Source: Lingula anatina
Taxonomy: Eukaryota > Brachiopoda > Lingulata > Lingulida > Lingulidae
Assembly: GCF_001039355.2 (NCBI RefSeq)
Contig: NW_019776168.1
Coordinates: 310,434-360,259 of the forward strand
Direction of reading: 5' to 3'
Length of the DNA stretch: 49,826 nucleotides
In this document: piece after piece, positions 1-13,700 of the stretch
Layout: every line of letters starts with the position of its first letter
Position numbering within the stretch: the first letter of the stretch is position 1
Notes under the pieces: generated by a model
Seen by the model: the letters and a program-made list of their open reading frames with translations, nothing else
What the model was told of the DNA's origin: nothing
Databases searched by the model: none
Program-made: the position numbers and the translations under genes

Positions 1-212
1 CCCCCCCCCCCCCGAGGCTACGGCCCTGGTACAAGGTCATGATAATCTATGTACCTGCACAGAAATAGATTGAATTGAATTATAATAATTATTAACAATA
101 ATAGTAAAACATTCATTGCAGAGAGCAGGAAATAGAAAAAAAAAAACATTGCCATTTATCACTAAATTTGGGACATTCAATGCACTTCCTCTATCACATT
201 TTTGTTTCACAG

Positions 213-377
213 GTTCCTTACCCTCTGCTGATGATGGTATCATTAATGGAACTGTATGTGTAAAGAATGCCACTGTTTGCTGTGCCAAGACATATGACAT
301 ACAGATAAAGAATTGTTCTACATACAATGTATATCATCTGCCACCTGTGAGTCAGTGTTCTGAGCGTTACTGCATAG
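213..377 (+). CDS. D8C domain, second half (left gene)
   Basis: A 165-bp exon, phase 1 at both ends. It encodes NGTVCVKNATVCCAK, then KNCSTYNVYHLPP and a final SQCSERYC. This pattern (C, CC, a C before a tyrosine-rich YxxYxL stretch, C-x4-C) is the C-terminal half of the D8C domain known from uromodulin, GP2, OIT3 and VWDE. The exon for the first half lies upstream of base 1; its counterpart in the right gene is at 46324-46530. Bases 1-212 are intron, alignable to the right gene's intron at 46140-46323. Confidence 0.88.
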
Positions 378-1397
378 GTGAGTGATTGTCTCAAAATTTT
401 TCATTGATAATGAGCTAGGATACCTTACTGGAATTTTAAAGTGACTGTTTGAACTGTAATCTATAATTTGTTCATTTTCTCACCCGGCACCCCCCCTTCC
501 AGAAAAAAACCCTTAAATGTGCATTAATTTGAAATATGAGCATGTTTTGCAATGCATAAAAATCAAAATAAAGCATTGCATGTAACTGCATGATGAAAAA
601 ATAGTAAAACACAGCAGCAAGTTTTAATTAGACATGCATTTTTAATGGTTGTATATGGAAGAGATGACTCTAAAAGTTTTCTTTCTTCATCTGTTTTATA
701 ACTTATTTAGGTGATAAGGCACTCTGTCCCCCAGGAACTCTATCAGAAGATGGTTTTGAACCGGGTTGTTCAGGTAAGGTCTTTATTTTTATTTAAGAGT
801 TATGCATATGATATAAAATTTTTTACATTTTGTGTAAGACTTGACAAACATAAATATAGATGGATAACTTCAATTTCTTGAATACATATTATTTTAATGA
901 ATTATCAGCAGTATGATCTTAATAAAATCAAGTCAAAATAAAAAAGATAAATGATGCTAATGAAGTATTTCATTCTGTTAGATAATTTCCCAAATATAAC
1001 ACTGCAACCAGACATTCAAGTTGATGAAAGAGTTGAACGTTATATTTTTGGAAATAAACCAAAAAAGGAGCTTATGTTCACCTGCCTGCCCTTCTATGAT
1101 CAAGTCCCTGCAGACAAGCTGTCTCTGCTCTTCTTTGATGTGAAATGGTACATTGATTCCCAACTTGTTCATGAGGAAGACAACGTTGATGTGGCTGATT
1201 TGCCTGCACAGCTCAGAGAAAGTGTCTGGCTGGGCAAATCCATTACTCTTGGCTTTCAGGTGAGGGGAATCATGTGATATTTTTATGGTTCCATTGTGAA
1301 GTTAATTGACAAATTAAACTGCAATGTGTTTGATGATTGATGGCATTTTATAAGGTCTTTTTCTGCTTTAGACCATAAGATGAAGCAGGGTCCCGGA

Positions 1398-1443
<46 letters not shown>

Positions 1444-1676
1444 ATATACCGTACTTTACTGAGGCATATAAAATTTTTAAGCAAACATAATTTAATATTT
1501 GACTAATATTTCCAGGTAAAATGCAGTGTAAAGGGAAAGTATGTGCAAAATGGAGAACTTATAGGTGCCAGAAGTTTGGCTGTTGAAAGTCCAGAGTTTT
1601 TTGCAGGTATAAAGGTAAATGTTGCATTGGTAGGAAGAATATAAGGTATATACAAAACTGTTAGGATCATGCTGAA

Positions 1677-1724
<48 letters not shown>

Positions 1725-4700
1725 TGATTAGATAATAATAATAAAACTTTTTACATGTATTTTAACATATACATAAAAATTACTCCATGTAGATGTTTTA
1801 CTCAGTATGTACATGTACACTAGGCAGTATATGATTATATTATTAGTCAATATTCTTATTATATTATAACTGCAGTATTGATTGTGGATTTGTTTTATTA
1901 ATTTGTTTCTATTTATAGTGAGCATGGAAAATTATTTTTGAGTACCTGCATGCATGCTGTTGTATGTATCTTCATTTCAGGTGCTGAATTCAAGTGACTT
2001 TCCAATTAGAATGAAAGAAAATGATCCCAATCCTGCCATTATAGCTTTTCAACCAACAGTGCCAGTTCTGTGCACAGACATTCCAGTGTTTGGCATTTAT
2101 TGTGAGGATATCTTTCTCCAAGTGGAAGTCCGCATTCCACAACAGTGGAAACAAGCACTGTGTCCATCAGAGGGTGGAGTTAGTCAAAGACAGGAGGCAG
2201 TGGTGGAGGCATGTGGTATACAGATAAATGCTAAGCACTGGAATAAAACTGTCACCTTGAAAATAGCCCCAGTCATAGATGGAATATATGATGGAGACCA
2301 AATCACCAAAGTGCTGCTGTCAACAGCTGATTTTCAAAGTCACAAAGCTTGGAGCAACTACAGACTGCCAGATATACCAGTAAGGGGATGCTCAGAATGA
2401 GTTGGGTTGCGCTAGCTAGTGTGCCCTAACTTGATACACAGGGACTCTAACTGAATGCAAACAGGCTAACACACCTCTTTTTTTCCATCATGATCATATA
2501 ATCACCAGCTTCTCTGTACGGTAAAGTCTTGAAAATTTCGTCGCTTAAAAATAAATTAATAATTTTAATTGTGTAAATCCGACTAATTTTTCAAAATTAC
2601 CTCTCCCCGACTCCTGGGTATGACGAAATTTTCAAAAATCCGGCCTTTGGGCTTTTATCCTTTGCGGGGAGGGGGGTTAAAATTATGATCTCCCGCTGAC
2701 GATCTTCGGCAAACTAAGTTCCTTGAACTAATATGAAAAGTGCATTTTATTATTGCTTACATCGCGAACAATCTCCCGATGAAGATATGAAAATTGCCTT
2801 TTCGTCTAGCTAGGATCGCGAACGATCTCCCTCTGATGATCTTACGCGAACAAAGTCCTGAGGATATTTCGCGAACGATTCTCCGCCGAAGATATACCTT
2901 AAGCGGGGGAGGGGGGCGGATTAAAGATAAAATGAAAATGAATATTTTCTAAAAATCCAAAGTGTGTGTGTGTGTGGGAGGGGGGGGGNTCGCGAACGAT
3001 CTCCCATTGATATGAAAATTGCCTTTTCGTCTCGCTCGGATCGCGAAAGATCTCCCTCTGACGATCCCACGCGAACAAAGTCCTGGAGATATTACACAAA
3101 CGATTCTCCGCCGAAGATATGCCATGAGCGGGGGAAGGGGGGGGGTTAAAGATAAAATGAAAAATATATATTATTTATAAAATTTAAAGGGGGGGGGGTT
3201 AAATAATGATCTCCCGCTGACGATCTTCCACGAATGAAGTTCCCTTGAACTAATATGAAAAGCGCATTTTATTCTTGCTTACATCGCGAATGATCTCCCG
3301 CTGAAGATATGAAGATTGCCTTTTCATCTCTCTCGGATCGCAAACGATCTCCCACTGATGATCTTACTCAAACGGAGTCCGCTACAAATATGAAAATTAT
3401 CTTCTCGTCTTGTTCGGATCGTGAACGATCCGTTGATGATATTACGCGAACGATTCTCGCATTGCGAACGATCTCCATGTACGAGCCAGGTAATCGTTAA
3501 ATGGTCCTAAATTGCTCAATGGACATGAATAGAAGTGACGGGTACATTTCCCTTCGAGATAATATCTTGATTTTTCATTGTGTCTTCCTCATTCAGGACA
3601 GCCGCCGATAACAATAACGGCGTTACAACTGACAGAGCCGCGGCCTGTGACTTCTATTTACCGGCTTGATAACGCACCTTGAGCCAGGTAATAGTAATGA
3701 CACTAAAGACAAATGGCCGACATTCCCGCATTTGAGAACGGAAATTCACATGTAAACAATCTATATTGTGGGTAGCCGCTCGCATGGGCGCACTATTGTT
3801 CCTATCTCCCATTGAGAGTGTTATCGGCAACGATATCCTGATCGTATTATTGTCCTGAATCAACTGACGCATTACCTTCACGGTTGAGCTGGACAACGCG
3901 GCCATATTAGGTGACGAACTTTTCAAAAATTATCGAGTACCTGATTTTCAAGGTCGACGAAGTTTTCAAAGTGAAAAAAAATAACGTCGGCGGAAAATCG
4001 TCTGCCGACAAAATTTTCAAGTAAGACGAAATTTTCAAGACTTTACCGTAATCTACTCTGTGCCAGGAGGAGGCGTGTATGTTAATCTGATTCATTTAAT
4101 GAGTGTTTTTATGGAGTAAATGGGCACTAGCTATAGGAACCTAACTCACTCTGAACAGTCTTTATATGGTTGTTGTTGTTAAAAACTGATTTCTTTGATG
4201 AAGCGGCCATTAATTCAAGAGTTCTTCAACAGGCCCTTCTGCTGTCATTTGGATACATCATTAATTATAATTACTACCCATGATGTGTGTTTGTGTGTGC
4301 ATGCATGTGTGTTTGGAGGGGGGGGGGGGGTAATTGTGCTGAAATTAGTTTTCATTTTAGTTTGGGTTATTAAATAGCTGAAAGTTGTTTCCAGAAGAAT
4401 GTTAAATACTGTACATGTAAATTTGTAGACCTCTCCTTGTGTATTTGTAGCCATGTTTGTTGCTTCACTAGCCCCTGTGCTCTCACATAGTGTATTAGGG
4501 TTAAATTATTGTATAACAGGTAGTGTCATGTTCATTCTCGTGGGGAGTGGCAGCCAGACCTCATTGACCAGTAACCCCCATGTTAAAGGGATAAGTGGTG
4601 TGATGAATCTGGTGAGGGGTGTTAGCTGAATCTTATTGGCCACATAGTTACACTTAGAATGTTCTTCATTCACCATTACATGATACCAACAAGATACGCA

Positions 4701-7700
4701 CTCTTCTACCGATAGTACTAGAAAGAAGCATCTCTGTTCAGTGTAGGAGTTAAAGTCACTGGGAATCTCTAGCATGTTTTCAGAACTGCTTTACACATTT
4801 TAGCCAGTGAGACAACTTCTTTTTACTGCTGCCACATCTCAACAAGACATGTGTTGTATTGGTGTGCTGTCTTATGACAGTAGTCAACAGTCAGAATGGG
4901 GCCGTAGCAATAGTCCGAAGGTTCAATAGGCCAAAGGTTCAATGATCTGAATGTTCAATATAGAACCTTAGGACCAACGAACCTTTAATTAAAAACTAAT
5001 GAACCTTAATTTGGACTATCGAGACCCCCCCCCCCCCCAGTACAGTAATGATGAGGGACATACTGAAAGGGCTGCAGCCCCCACATTTTTGGCAACAAGT
5101 GTAATGATAAAGGTGACAAATTGTAAATAATTGTTTATTATCATTGCTTCTTGTAACAGAATGACTGATTTTCTTAGATATTGGTGGTTGATACAGATAT
5201 GACCTTAAAAGGACTAGTGTGTATGGCAAACAGTGACCCACACATGATGACCTTTGATGGTGTGTAAGTATCATTTATGATGTGCTCTGTATGTTACAGC
5301 AAGGAATCATATTTTTCTTTGAATTGAAAAAAGTCTTCCATGTGAACTTCAATGTCAGCTTCTCAGTCAGCATCTCAGAATGTGATCCTATAACCCAGTC
5401 CCTTAACAATAACCAACATTGGACTCTATTGTCTGTCTGCATGTCTCTACTTAATTATTCTGACCTGTACCGTTCCTTTATATCTAATTCCTTGGTTATA
5501 TAAATTTGACGTGATAAAATATATGGTATGTCTTCTCAAAGCTAACATATTAAATAAGGATCTGATAGAGATGAGGATTATGGGGGGTTTTCCTTCTTTT
5601 CTTTTATGATGTTCTCCACTAAATTGGGAAACCCATTTTTAAGAATTTCGATTCAATAATATTCCTAATGTATTTCAGTCGATATGAATGCCAGCTTCCC
5701 GGAGAATTCATAATGTATAAACACCGAACTCTGCCAATCCAGGTATGATTACATTGTATGACATAAATACCCTTTGATGTGACTGGTACATGTATCCTTT
5801 GTGACATCAAATTTAGTTTTGTCTCTTGCCATTTTTATGTACAGACACAGATGTGTCTGTACATATAGCCATCATCTGCGTCTGTCGTCGCCGTCGCCGT
5901 CGTCGCCGTGCACTTTTACCGATAACATGATAAGTGGAAAACTGTTTTTTCTTTTGGCTTGAAACTTACAGAACTGATGAATATTCATAATACGCAGGTC
6001 AAGTTCGAAAATCAGCATGATCAGGTCACTTATAGGGAATTTATGCTGTTTTTTCACTTTTTTCAGCATATAGGCAGCACCGATAACATGATAAGTGGAA
6101 AACCATTTTACCTCTTGGCTTGAAACTTACAGAACTGATGAATATTCATAATACGCAGGTCAAGTTCGAAAATCAGCGTGATTGGGTGATTTTTAGTGAA
6201 TTTAGGCTATTTTTTCTCTTTTTTCAGCATATATGCAGCACCGATAACACCATAAGTGGAAAACCATTTTACCTTTTGGCTTGAAACTTACAGAACTGAT
6301 GAATATTCATAATACGCAGGTCAAGTTCGAAAATCAGCACGATCGGGTCACTTATAGGGAATTTATGCTGTTTTTTTTCACTTTTTTCAGTATATATGCA
6401 ACACTGATAACACAATATAAGAAAAACAGATAGGCCAATTGTCATTATACTCACAGGGGTGGCCAATCTTACTAAAACGCAGGTTGAGTTGGAAAATCAG
6501 CATAATCGGTCCATTATTTTAGAGGTTATGCTGTTTTTTCACATTTCCTCACATTCAATTCTTAGGCATGTTAACAGTCTCATTATTGAACTAATAAGAT
6601 ACGTAAATGTGTTTGTTTGGCATTTCCTGCATCTTTACAACATTGTTAGTTGATTTTGTAAAAATGATGGTAAACTTGTTATCATGTATTGTGTAATAAA
6701 GTGTCAAAAATGGAAATAAACACATATCATTGCAGTTTGTCAGATTCAATCATCCACTATGTTCAGAATCTCATAATGGAGGAAATTGGACATATAACAC
6801 TGTCTTATTGACATTTTTCCCATCTCATCAATTTTCTTAGTTGGTCATATAAAAATGGCAGTAAACTGTTTATTTTGTTTTATGTTAAAAAAGTCTTAAA
6901 ATAGAAACAAACCCATTTCAGTGCTGTCTTGTTTCACTTTTTTCAGCATTTATGTAGCACTGATAACACAATAAGTGAAATACCATTTTACTTTTTGGCT
7001 TGAAACTTACAGAACTGATGAATATTCATAATATGCAGGTCAAGTTCAAAATTCAGCATGATCCGGCCATTTTTAGGGAAGTTATGATGTTTTTTCACTT
7101 TTTTCAACATATATGCAATACAGAAAACGTGATAAGTTCGAAATTCAGCATGATCCGGCCAATTTTAGGGAAGTTATGATGTTGTTTTTTTTTTCAAAAT
7201 TTTCAGCATTTTTATAACACGGATAACAAGATCAGTGTAAAAATGTTTTTCCCTTTGGATTGTAACTGATGAATATTCATAATACGCAGTTCAAGTTTGA
7301 AAATTGGCTTGATTGGACAATATTTACAACAGTTATGCTGTTTTTTCCCTTCAGCATATATGCAACACTGATAACACATTTTAAGGAAAACCAATCAGCC
7401 TTTTGTCTTGCAACTCACAGCAGTGATTAGTCTGACTAGTATACAGATCAAGTTTGAAAATAAGCTTGATCAGTTAAGTTTTGATGAAGTTATTAGTCTA
7501 GTCTTTTTGTATATAAGTGTTTTTTCTTCAGATTTAATTCTTAGGCATGTTAACAGTCTCATTATGTAACTAATCAGATATGTAAAAGTGTTGTTTTGAC
7601 ATTTATTGCTTCTTAACAATATTGTTAGTTGATTATATAAAAATGACGGTAAACCTGTTATCGTGCATTGTATAATAAAGTATCATAAATGGAAAGGAAC

Positions 7701-10700
7701 TCATCATTGCAGTTTGTCAGATCCAATCATTCACTATGTTCAGAATCTGCGAATGGAGCAAATTGGACATTTAAAATTGTTCTATTGATATTTTTCCTAT
7801 GTCAACAATTTTTCTAGATCATTTAAAAATGACAGTAAATTGATTATTTTGTTTTATGTAAAAAGGTGTTGAAAATGGAAAGAAAATCATTTCAGTACAG
7901 TTATCTCTTGTTTACATTTTGGCATTTTGAATGTGTGACTCTGAACTTCCATGGTCTTGAAGACCTTCCCATATCACATTTTCTGAATATCCATGATACT
8001 TTTATTTTTTCATAAAGAATTGATGGTCATTATGCTGTTAAGTATTGTGTTATATTGCATGAAAGTTGAAGAAATCCGTATTTTGGACACTGCTGCCAGG
8101 ATAGCGATTAAGGGAAAACCATGTTACTTATGATACTCAAATTTACTGAAAAGTTTCATAAGACTGAAGTGCAGATTGTGTTAGAAAACCAGTGTGATCG
8201 TTTTCTGTTTTGGAAGCAATGCAATTCTATAGAGTGAACTATGGTGCAATAAATGTATATGGCAGTATATTAATTCAGGGTCATAAAGTAATTTGCTTAA
8301 TTGATTTTCAAGTGGCCATTAAATGAGATTACATAAAACACACCTTCATAAAGTAATTTGCTTAATTAATTTTCAAGTGGCCATTAAATAAGATTACATA
8401 AAACACACGATGAGATTTCATTGTAAAGTCCCCTGGATATATCTCTCTTAACTGTGTCACATAATTAGGAATCAGTGATTATTATGCAGGTAAGTGTTAG
8501 TCATGTTAGTAATTACACAGCTAGATTTAAAGTTTGAATAGCAGCTTTATTGGAATTTTTTGTTATGTTTTAATTTACAATTTTTTTAAAATTATTTTTC
8601 AAACACTAGCATCTTCAAGATATCACTTTCTACTCCCATCCACCAGAAGCACTGTGCATTTTCTGTTTTTCCACATAAGGAGTTGTGTTGGTTTTTATGT
8701 CTTTAAACATTGTGTAATTATATTATTTTATGCACTGTCATCTTTTTTCACATATTGGGATTTTCATTATGTGAATTTGAACTCTCACATATGGTCCTGA
8801 AACTGTAATCTTATTGACCATGTTATTCTGTTGTACAATTTGTGAAATTTTATCTTTCATATACTGGCATTTTCATTGTGGGACTTATAACTCCCAAGGG
8901 CATGTAACATTTAACTTTTATTGATACTACCTGTTGTGCAATATTTGCAACTTGACTGTTCTTTTTGGNTTTCAAAAAAGAAATACAGGACTAAAATGCA
9001 GCCCGAGTTGGAAAAGTAGTCTAATTGGCTTCTTTTTCTGGAAGTTATACATTTTCAAAGTGTGAACTTGAACTCCCATGGGCCTGAAGCCTTATGCTTG
9101 TTACACATTTTACATTGAGCATAATTAAAATTTGATGTTGAATTTGCAGTTTAACATAATGATTAATGTACTTTTGCATCAGAATTGACAGTAGCCTATT
9201 TTGTGCATAGTTATTTCCTGTTTTTTGTCTGTACATTTGACAGCTTTGCTGCCTTGTTAAATATCATTTTCTGTCTTATTATTATTTCTAAATTTCATCT
9301 TGTTTTGCTGTACATTGATTATTATCTACATCTGAGACAGCTACCTGCTGTTATGTAATTTCAGAATGAAGAATACTAGGTTGGCATATTAATTTTATTT
9401 ATAAATGCAATATTTTTTCTATAATCTTTTTACCTTGTCTCCAATATTTTTTATTTTTCGTTTCTTTACAGGTGCATGGTTTCTTCAAAAAGTGTAATAA
9501 TGGACGTGCTTTTTGTCCTTGTGCTGTCACAGTCATGTCTGGAGGTGATCTGTTTATTTTCGACAGATGTAGAGCTGGAACAGGGTCTGAAACAACTAAG
9601 GGCATCAAAAGACCAATGCGTTCAGGACTTTTGGGTTGTGAACATGGACAAATGAGAGTGGAGTCATTTAATAATGCAAAAGATTTTAAGGTTTGAGCTT
9701 TATTTTAAATGCTGATTTATGATACTTAAAATAGATATCCACACAACTGCTTATTTATGAAATTTGAGAATATACTAACCTTGGTAAAATACATAATGTG
9801 CAGTTCAAGCTTCATGCACTTACTACATCAGAAATTTTATCATTTAGCCAAGCCATAACTTAATTCTACATTATAATTTGAACTTCTCTTATCATTTTCA
9901 GTAAGAAATGAATTATCTTAACTATATGGCAAGTATTTGATATACCATTATGAACCTATTATTGTCTTTGAGACAGTTCCTGGTTCAGAGTAAAGTTAAA
10001 CCAAACTAATCAGAGAAAAATAACAGCACCACAAATAAAAATCAACTAGCAATTATATTTGGCTTCATTGTGCATCTAATCAGTATCATTTTGGATGTAT
10101 ATTTCAGATATATTTGCCAACAGGAGGTTATGTATATGCCAGATCATATTATTACATAGATGACTATTACATGAATATCCACATTCACCCAGGGTCTAGG
10201 GATGTAGAGTCTACTTTAGGGCTCTGTGGAACTCTGAATGGAAACAAAAATGATGATTTTCTACGACGTGATGGTACAACAGACCCTATCTCATTGTACC
10301 CCAATGATTTCTCACTGTCATGGAGGTGAGACACATTTCACGCTTTGGCAAGCAATAAACAATCAATAGACCCAGATTAATATCTAGATTAATTAACAGT
10401 TATACAGAAAAGTGTTTTTATTGAAGAAACAACTTTTAACTCTTAATTTAATTCACATTGCCTCATTGCTGCTTGAGTTGCTTCATTCATTTAATTTAAT
10501 TGTGTTCAGGGAGTGTTTTCCCCATGGAGTTGATCAGGTCAACATAGAAAGATTCAGTGGGAATGCATGCCCAACTTGCACACCTATCAGACTAGCACAA
10601 TTGATCCACTCACACCTAACACACTGCACCTTACTTTGAGCTGTTGCAGCTGTGAAGAATAACAGTAAACAATGCCCGGTCACTTATATTTGAAACCGGT

Positions 10701-13700
10701 AGCTGTAGTGGACTTAAACCAGTTATGTGATCTACGTACGCCCTATTTGAATTTTAATATGTCAACTGAAATCAACCAAATTGAGATATTTTTATGTACA
10801 GACACAGATGTGTCTGTACATATTGCCATCACCTGCGTCTGTCGTCGCCGTCGCCGTCGCCGTCGCCGATCATGTCGCCGTCGCCGTCGCCGTGCACTTT
10901 CAGCGTTAACACCATAAGTGGAAGACAGTTTTACTTTTTGGCTTTATATTTACAGAGCTGATGAATATTCATAAAACGCAGGTCAAGTTCGAAAATCAGC
11001 ATGATCGGGCCATTATTGTAGAATTTATGCTGTTTTTTCACTTTTTAGCATATTTGCAACGCTGTTAACACATTCCAAGGAAAACCGATAGGCCTGTTGT
11101 CATGAAACTCACAGGAGTAATCAGTCTTACTAAAACGCAGATCAAGTTCGAAAATCGGCATGATCGGGCCACTATTTTAGTATTTATGCTGTTTTTTCAC
11201 TTTTCAGCATATATGCAACACTGTTAACACATTTCAAGGAAAACCGATAGACCTGTTGTCATGAAACTCACAGGAGTAATCAATCTTACTAAAACGCAGG
11301 TCAAGTTCAAAAATCGGCATGATCGGGCCACTATTTTACTAGTTATGCTGTTTCTTACACTTTTCAGCATATATGCAACACTGTAAACACAATATAAGAA
11401 AAACAGATGGGCCAATTGTCATGAAAGTCACAGGAGTGGTCAATTTTACTAAAATGCAGGTTGAGTTCGTAAATCAGCATAATCGGGCCATTATTTTTGA
11501 AGGTATGCTGTTTTTTCACATTTCCTCAGATTCAGTTTTTAGGCATGTTAACAGTCTCATTATTAAACTAATAAGATACGTGAAAGTGTTTGTTTGACAT
11601 TTCCTGCATCTTTACAACATTGTTAGTTGATTTTGTAAAAATGATGGTAAACATGTTATCGTGTATTGTGTAATAAAGTTTCAAAAATGGAAATAAACTC
11701 ATATCATTGCAGTTTGTCAGATTCAATCATTCACTATGTTCAGAATCTCAGAATGGAAGAAATTGGACATTTAACACTGCTCTATTGATATTTTTCTCAT
11801 CTCATCAATTTTCTTAGTTGATCATATAAAAATGGCAGTAAACTGTTAATTTTATTTTATGTTAAAAATTGTTAAAAATGGGGAAAAAAACATTTCAGAA
11901 CAGTGCTGTCTTGTTTACATTTTGGCATTTTCAAGTTGTGACTTTGAAGTTCCATGGGCCTGAAGACCTTTGCTAGTCACATTTTCTGAATATCCATGAT
12001 ACTAATATTTTATTATTAAAAATTGATGGTCATTATGCTGTTAAACATTATGTAATATTGCATCAAAATTTGAAAAAAAACTATTTTGGGCACTGCTCCC
12101 ATGATTACCTTTTAAGAAAAACCATGTCACTTACTGTTCTCAAACTTACAGGAAAGAAACATGGGACTAAAATACAGCTTCAGTAGGCAATGCAATCTGC
12201 CAGTTAAACTGTTTTTTTGTGAAAATTTAATTTTTCACATATTGGCATTTTCAAGGTGTGACTTTGAAGTTCCACAGGCTTGAAGACCCAGGCTAGTCAC
12301 ATTTTCTGAAAATCCATGATACATATATTTTGTTATTAAAAATTGATTGTCATTATGCTGTTAACCATTATGTAATATTGCATCAGAATAGAAGAAAACA
12401 CAATTTTGGGTGCTGCTGCCATGATGACCATTATGGGAAAACCATGTTACTAATGATTGCCAAACTTTCAAAAAAGAAATACAGGACTAAAATGCAGCCT
12501 GAGTTGGAAAAGCAGTCTAATTGACTTCTTTTTCTGGAAGTTTTACATTTTCAAAGTGTGAACTTGAACTCCCATGGGCCTGAAGCCTTATACTTGTTTC
12601 ACATTTTACTTACATTGGTATTACCTGTTGAGCATAATTAAAATTTGATGTTGAATTTGCAGTTTAACATAATGTACTTTTGCATCAGAATTGACAGTAG
12701 CCTATTTTGTTATTTCCTGCTTTTTGTCTGTACATTTGACAGCTTTGCTGCCTTGTTTACCAGTCTGAGATCAGCTGTTTTCAACTCGCAAGGCTTGCTC
12801 GGCGTAGACGTACGCATTTCCGAAGAAAATTCAATCGCTCCTATCAAAGAATACCAAGTGGTACTCAAACGGAATTCAGTGAAACTTTAAATTACTTTTC
12901 AGTATTTAATTAAAAAATCATGTCATATTAAAACATATTAAGAAAAGGCAATCTATGGAGCCTACCTGTGCCGACATATCTTGTTGGCACTCTTCCGATT
13001 TTCTTACATATATACACTCGCTGTGCACAAGCCACGGTGGATATTGAAAACCCCACTGATACAACCCGAACGTAAAATAAGCATTTAATTGCCATAATTT
13101 ACACAAAACAGATGCATTTATAATTTGACGTGAGAATTGAGCAAACGCAGAAATGGGAGATTGGTCTTATCTGGTCTGCTCCAGCATACCTAGCGCAAAC
13201 CACATGTTAATGAAGACGGTCCCATTGTGGGGAGAGGGGTCACAGGAATGGAGTTCTTCACAGATTACGCTCTCTTCTACCCGTCTACTTCATACCAGTA
13301 TTAGTGTCTATAGACGTACATGGACAGATACAACGTTTCATGCATCTGGGGAAATAAAACGTGACTCACAGGTAACTGTGAAGCTCCGCTTTTCACTGCC
13401 ATATAAGTTACTGTTTTTTTCTAATAAGGAAGGCGTCATTTTTATTGTTGACAAAACAGTTATCCATGTTGGTGAATTGCTACACGCGTTCGTCAGATTT
13501 TGACAGCGCGTGGTATTTGGCGCCAACAAGTCTAGGCGGTTGATCTCACTGATCTTTCAGTCGACTGTAGTAAATGTAGGATCTCGTGGCATTGACTTCA
13601 AGAACGTTTCCCCTGCATATATATTTCAATCAAACTTGAAAACAAATTGCTTATTCTTCCCAACATTTTTATTGCTAGCATACGCTATGTATGGTCTATA

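Noticed and set aside
10510-10637. Extra left-gene exon after the vWD domain
   Set aside because: An acceptor-like site and 43 open codons exist, but there is no convincing donor, it lies in an insertion absent from the right gene, and exons 10108-10325 and 14387-14684 join in correct phase without it.
10842-10917. Arginine-rich peptide encoded by the GTCGCC tract
   Set aside because: Translation of a simple repeat inside a mobile element; no gene structure.
13153-13503. 116-codon open frame on +
   Set aside because: It lies within the left-only insertion, no recognisable domain, composition not gene-like, no counterpart.
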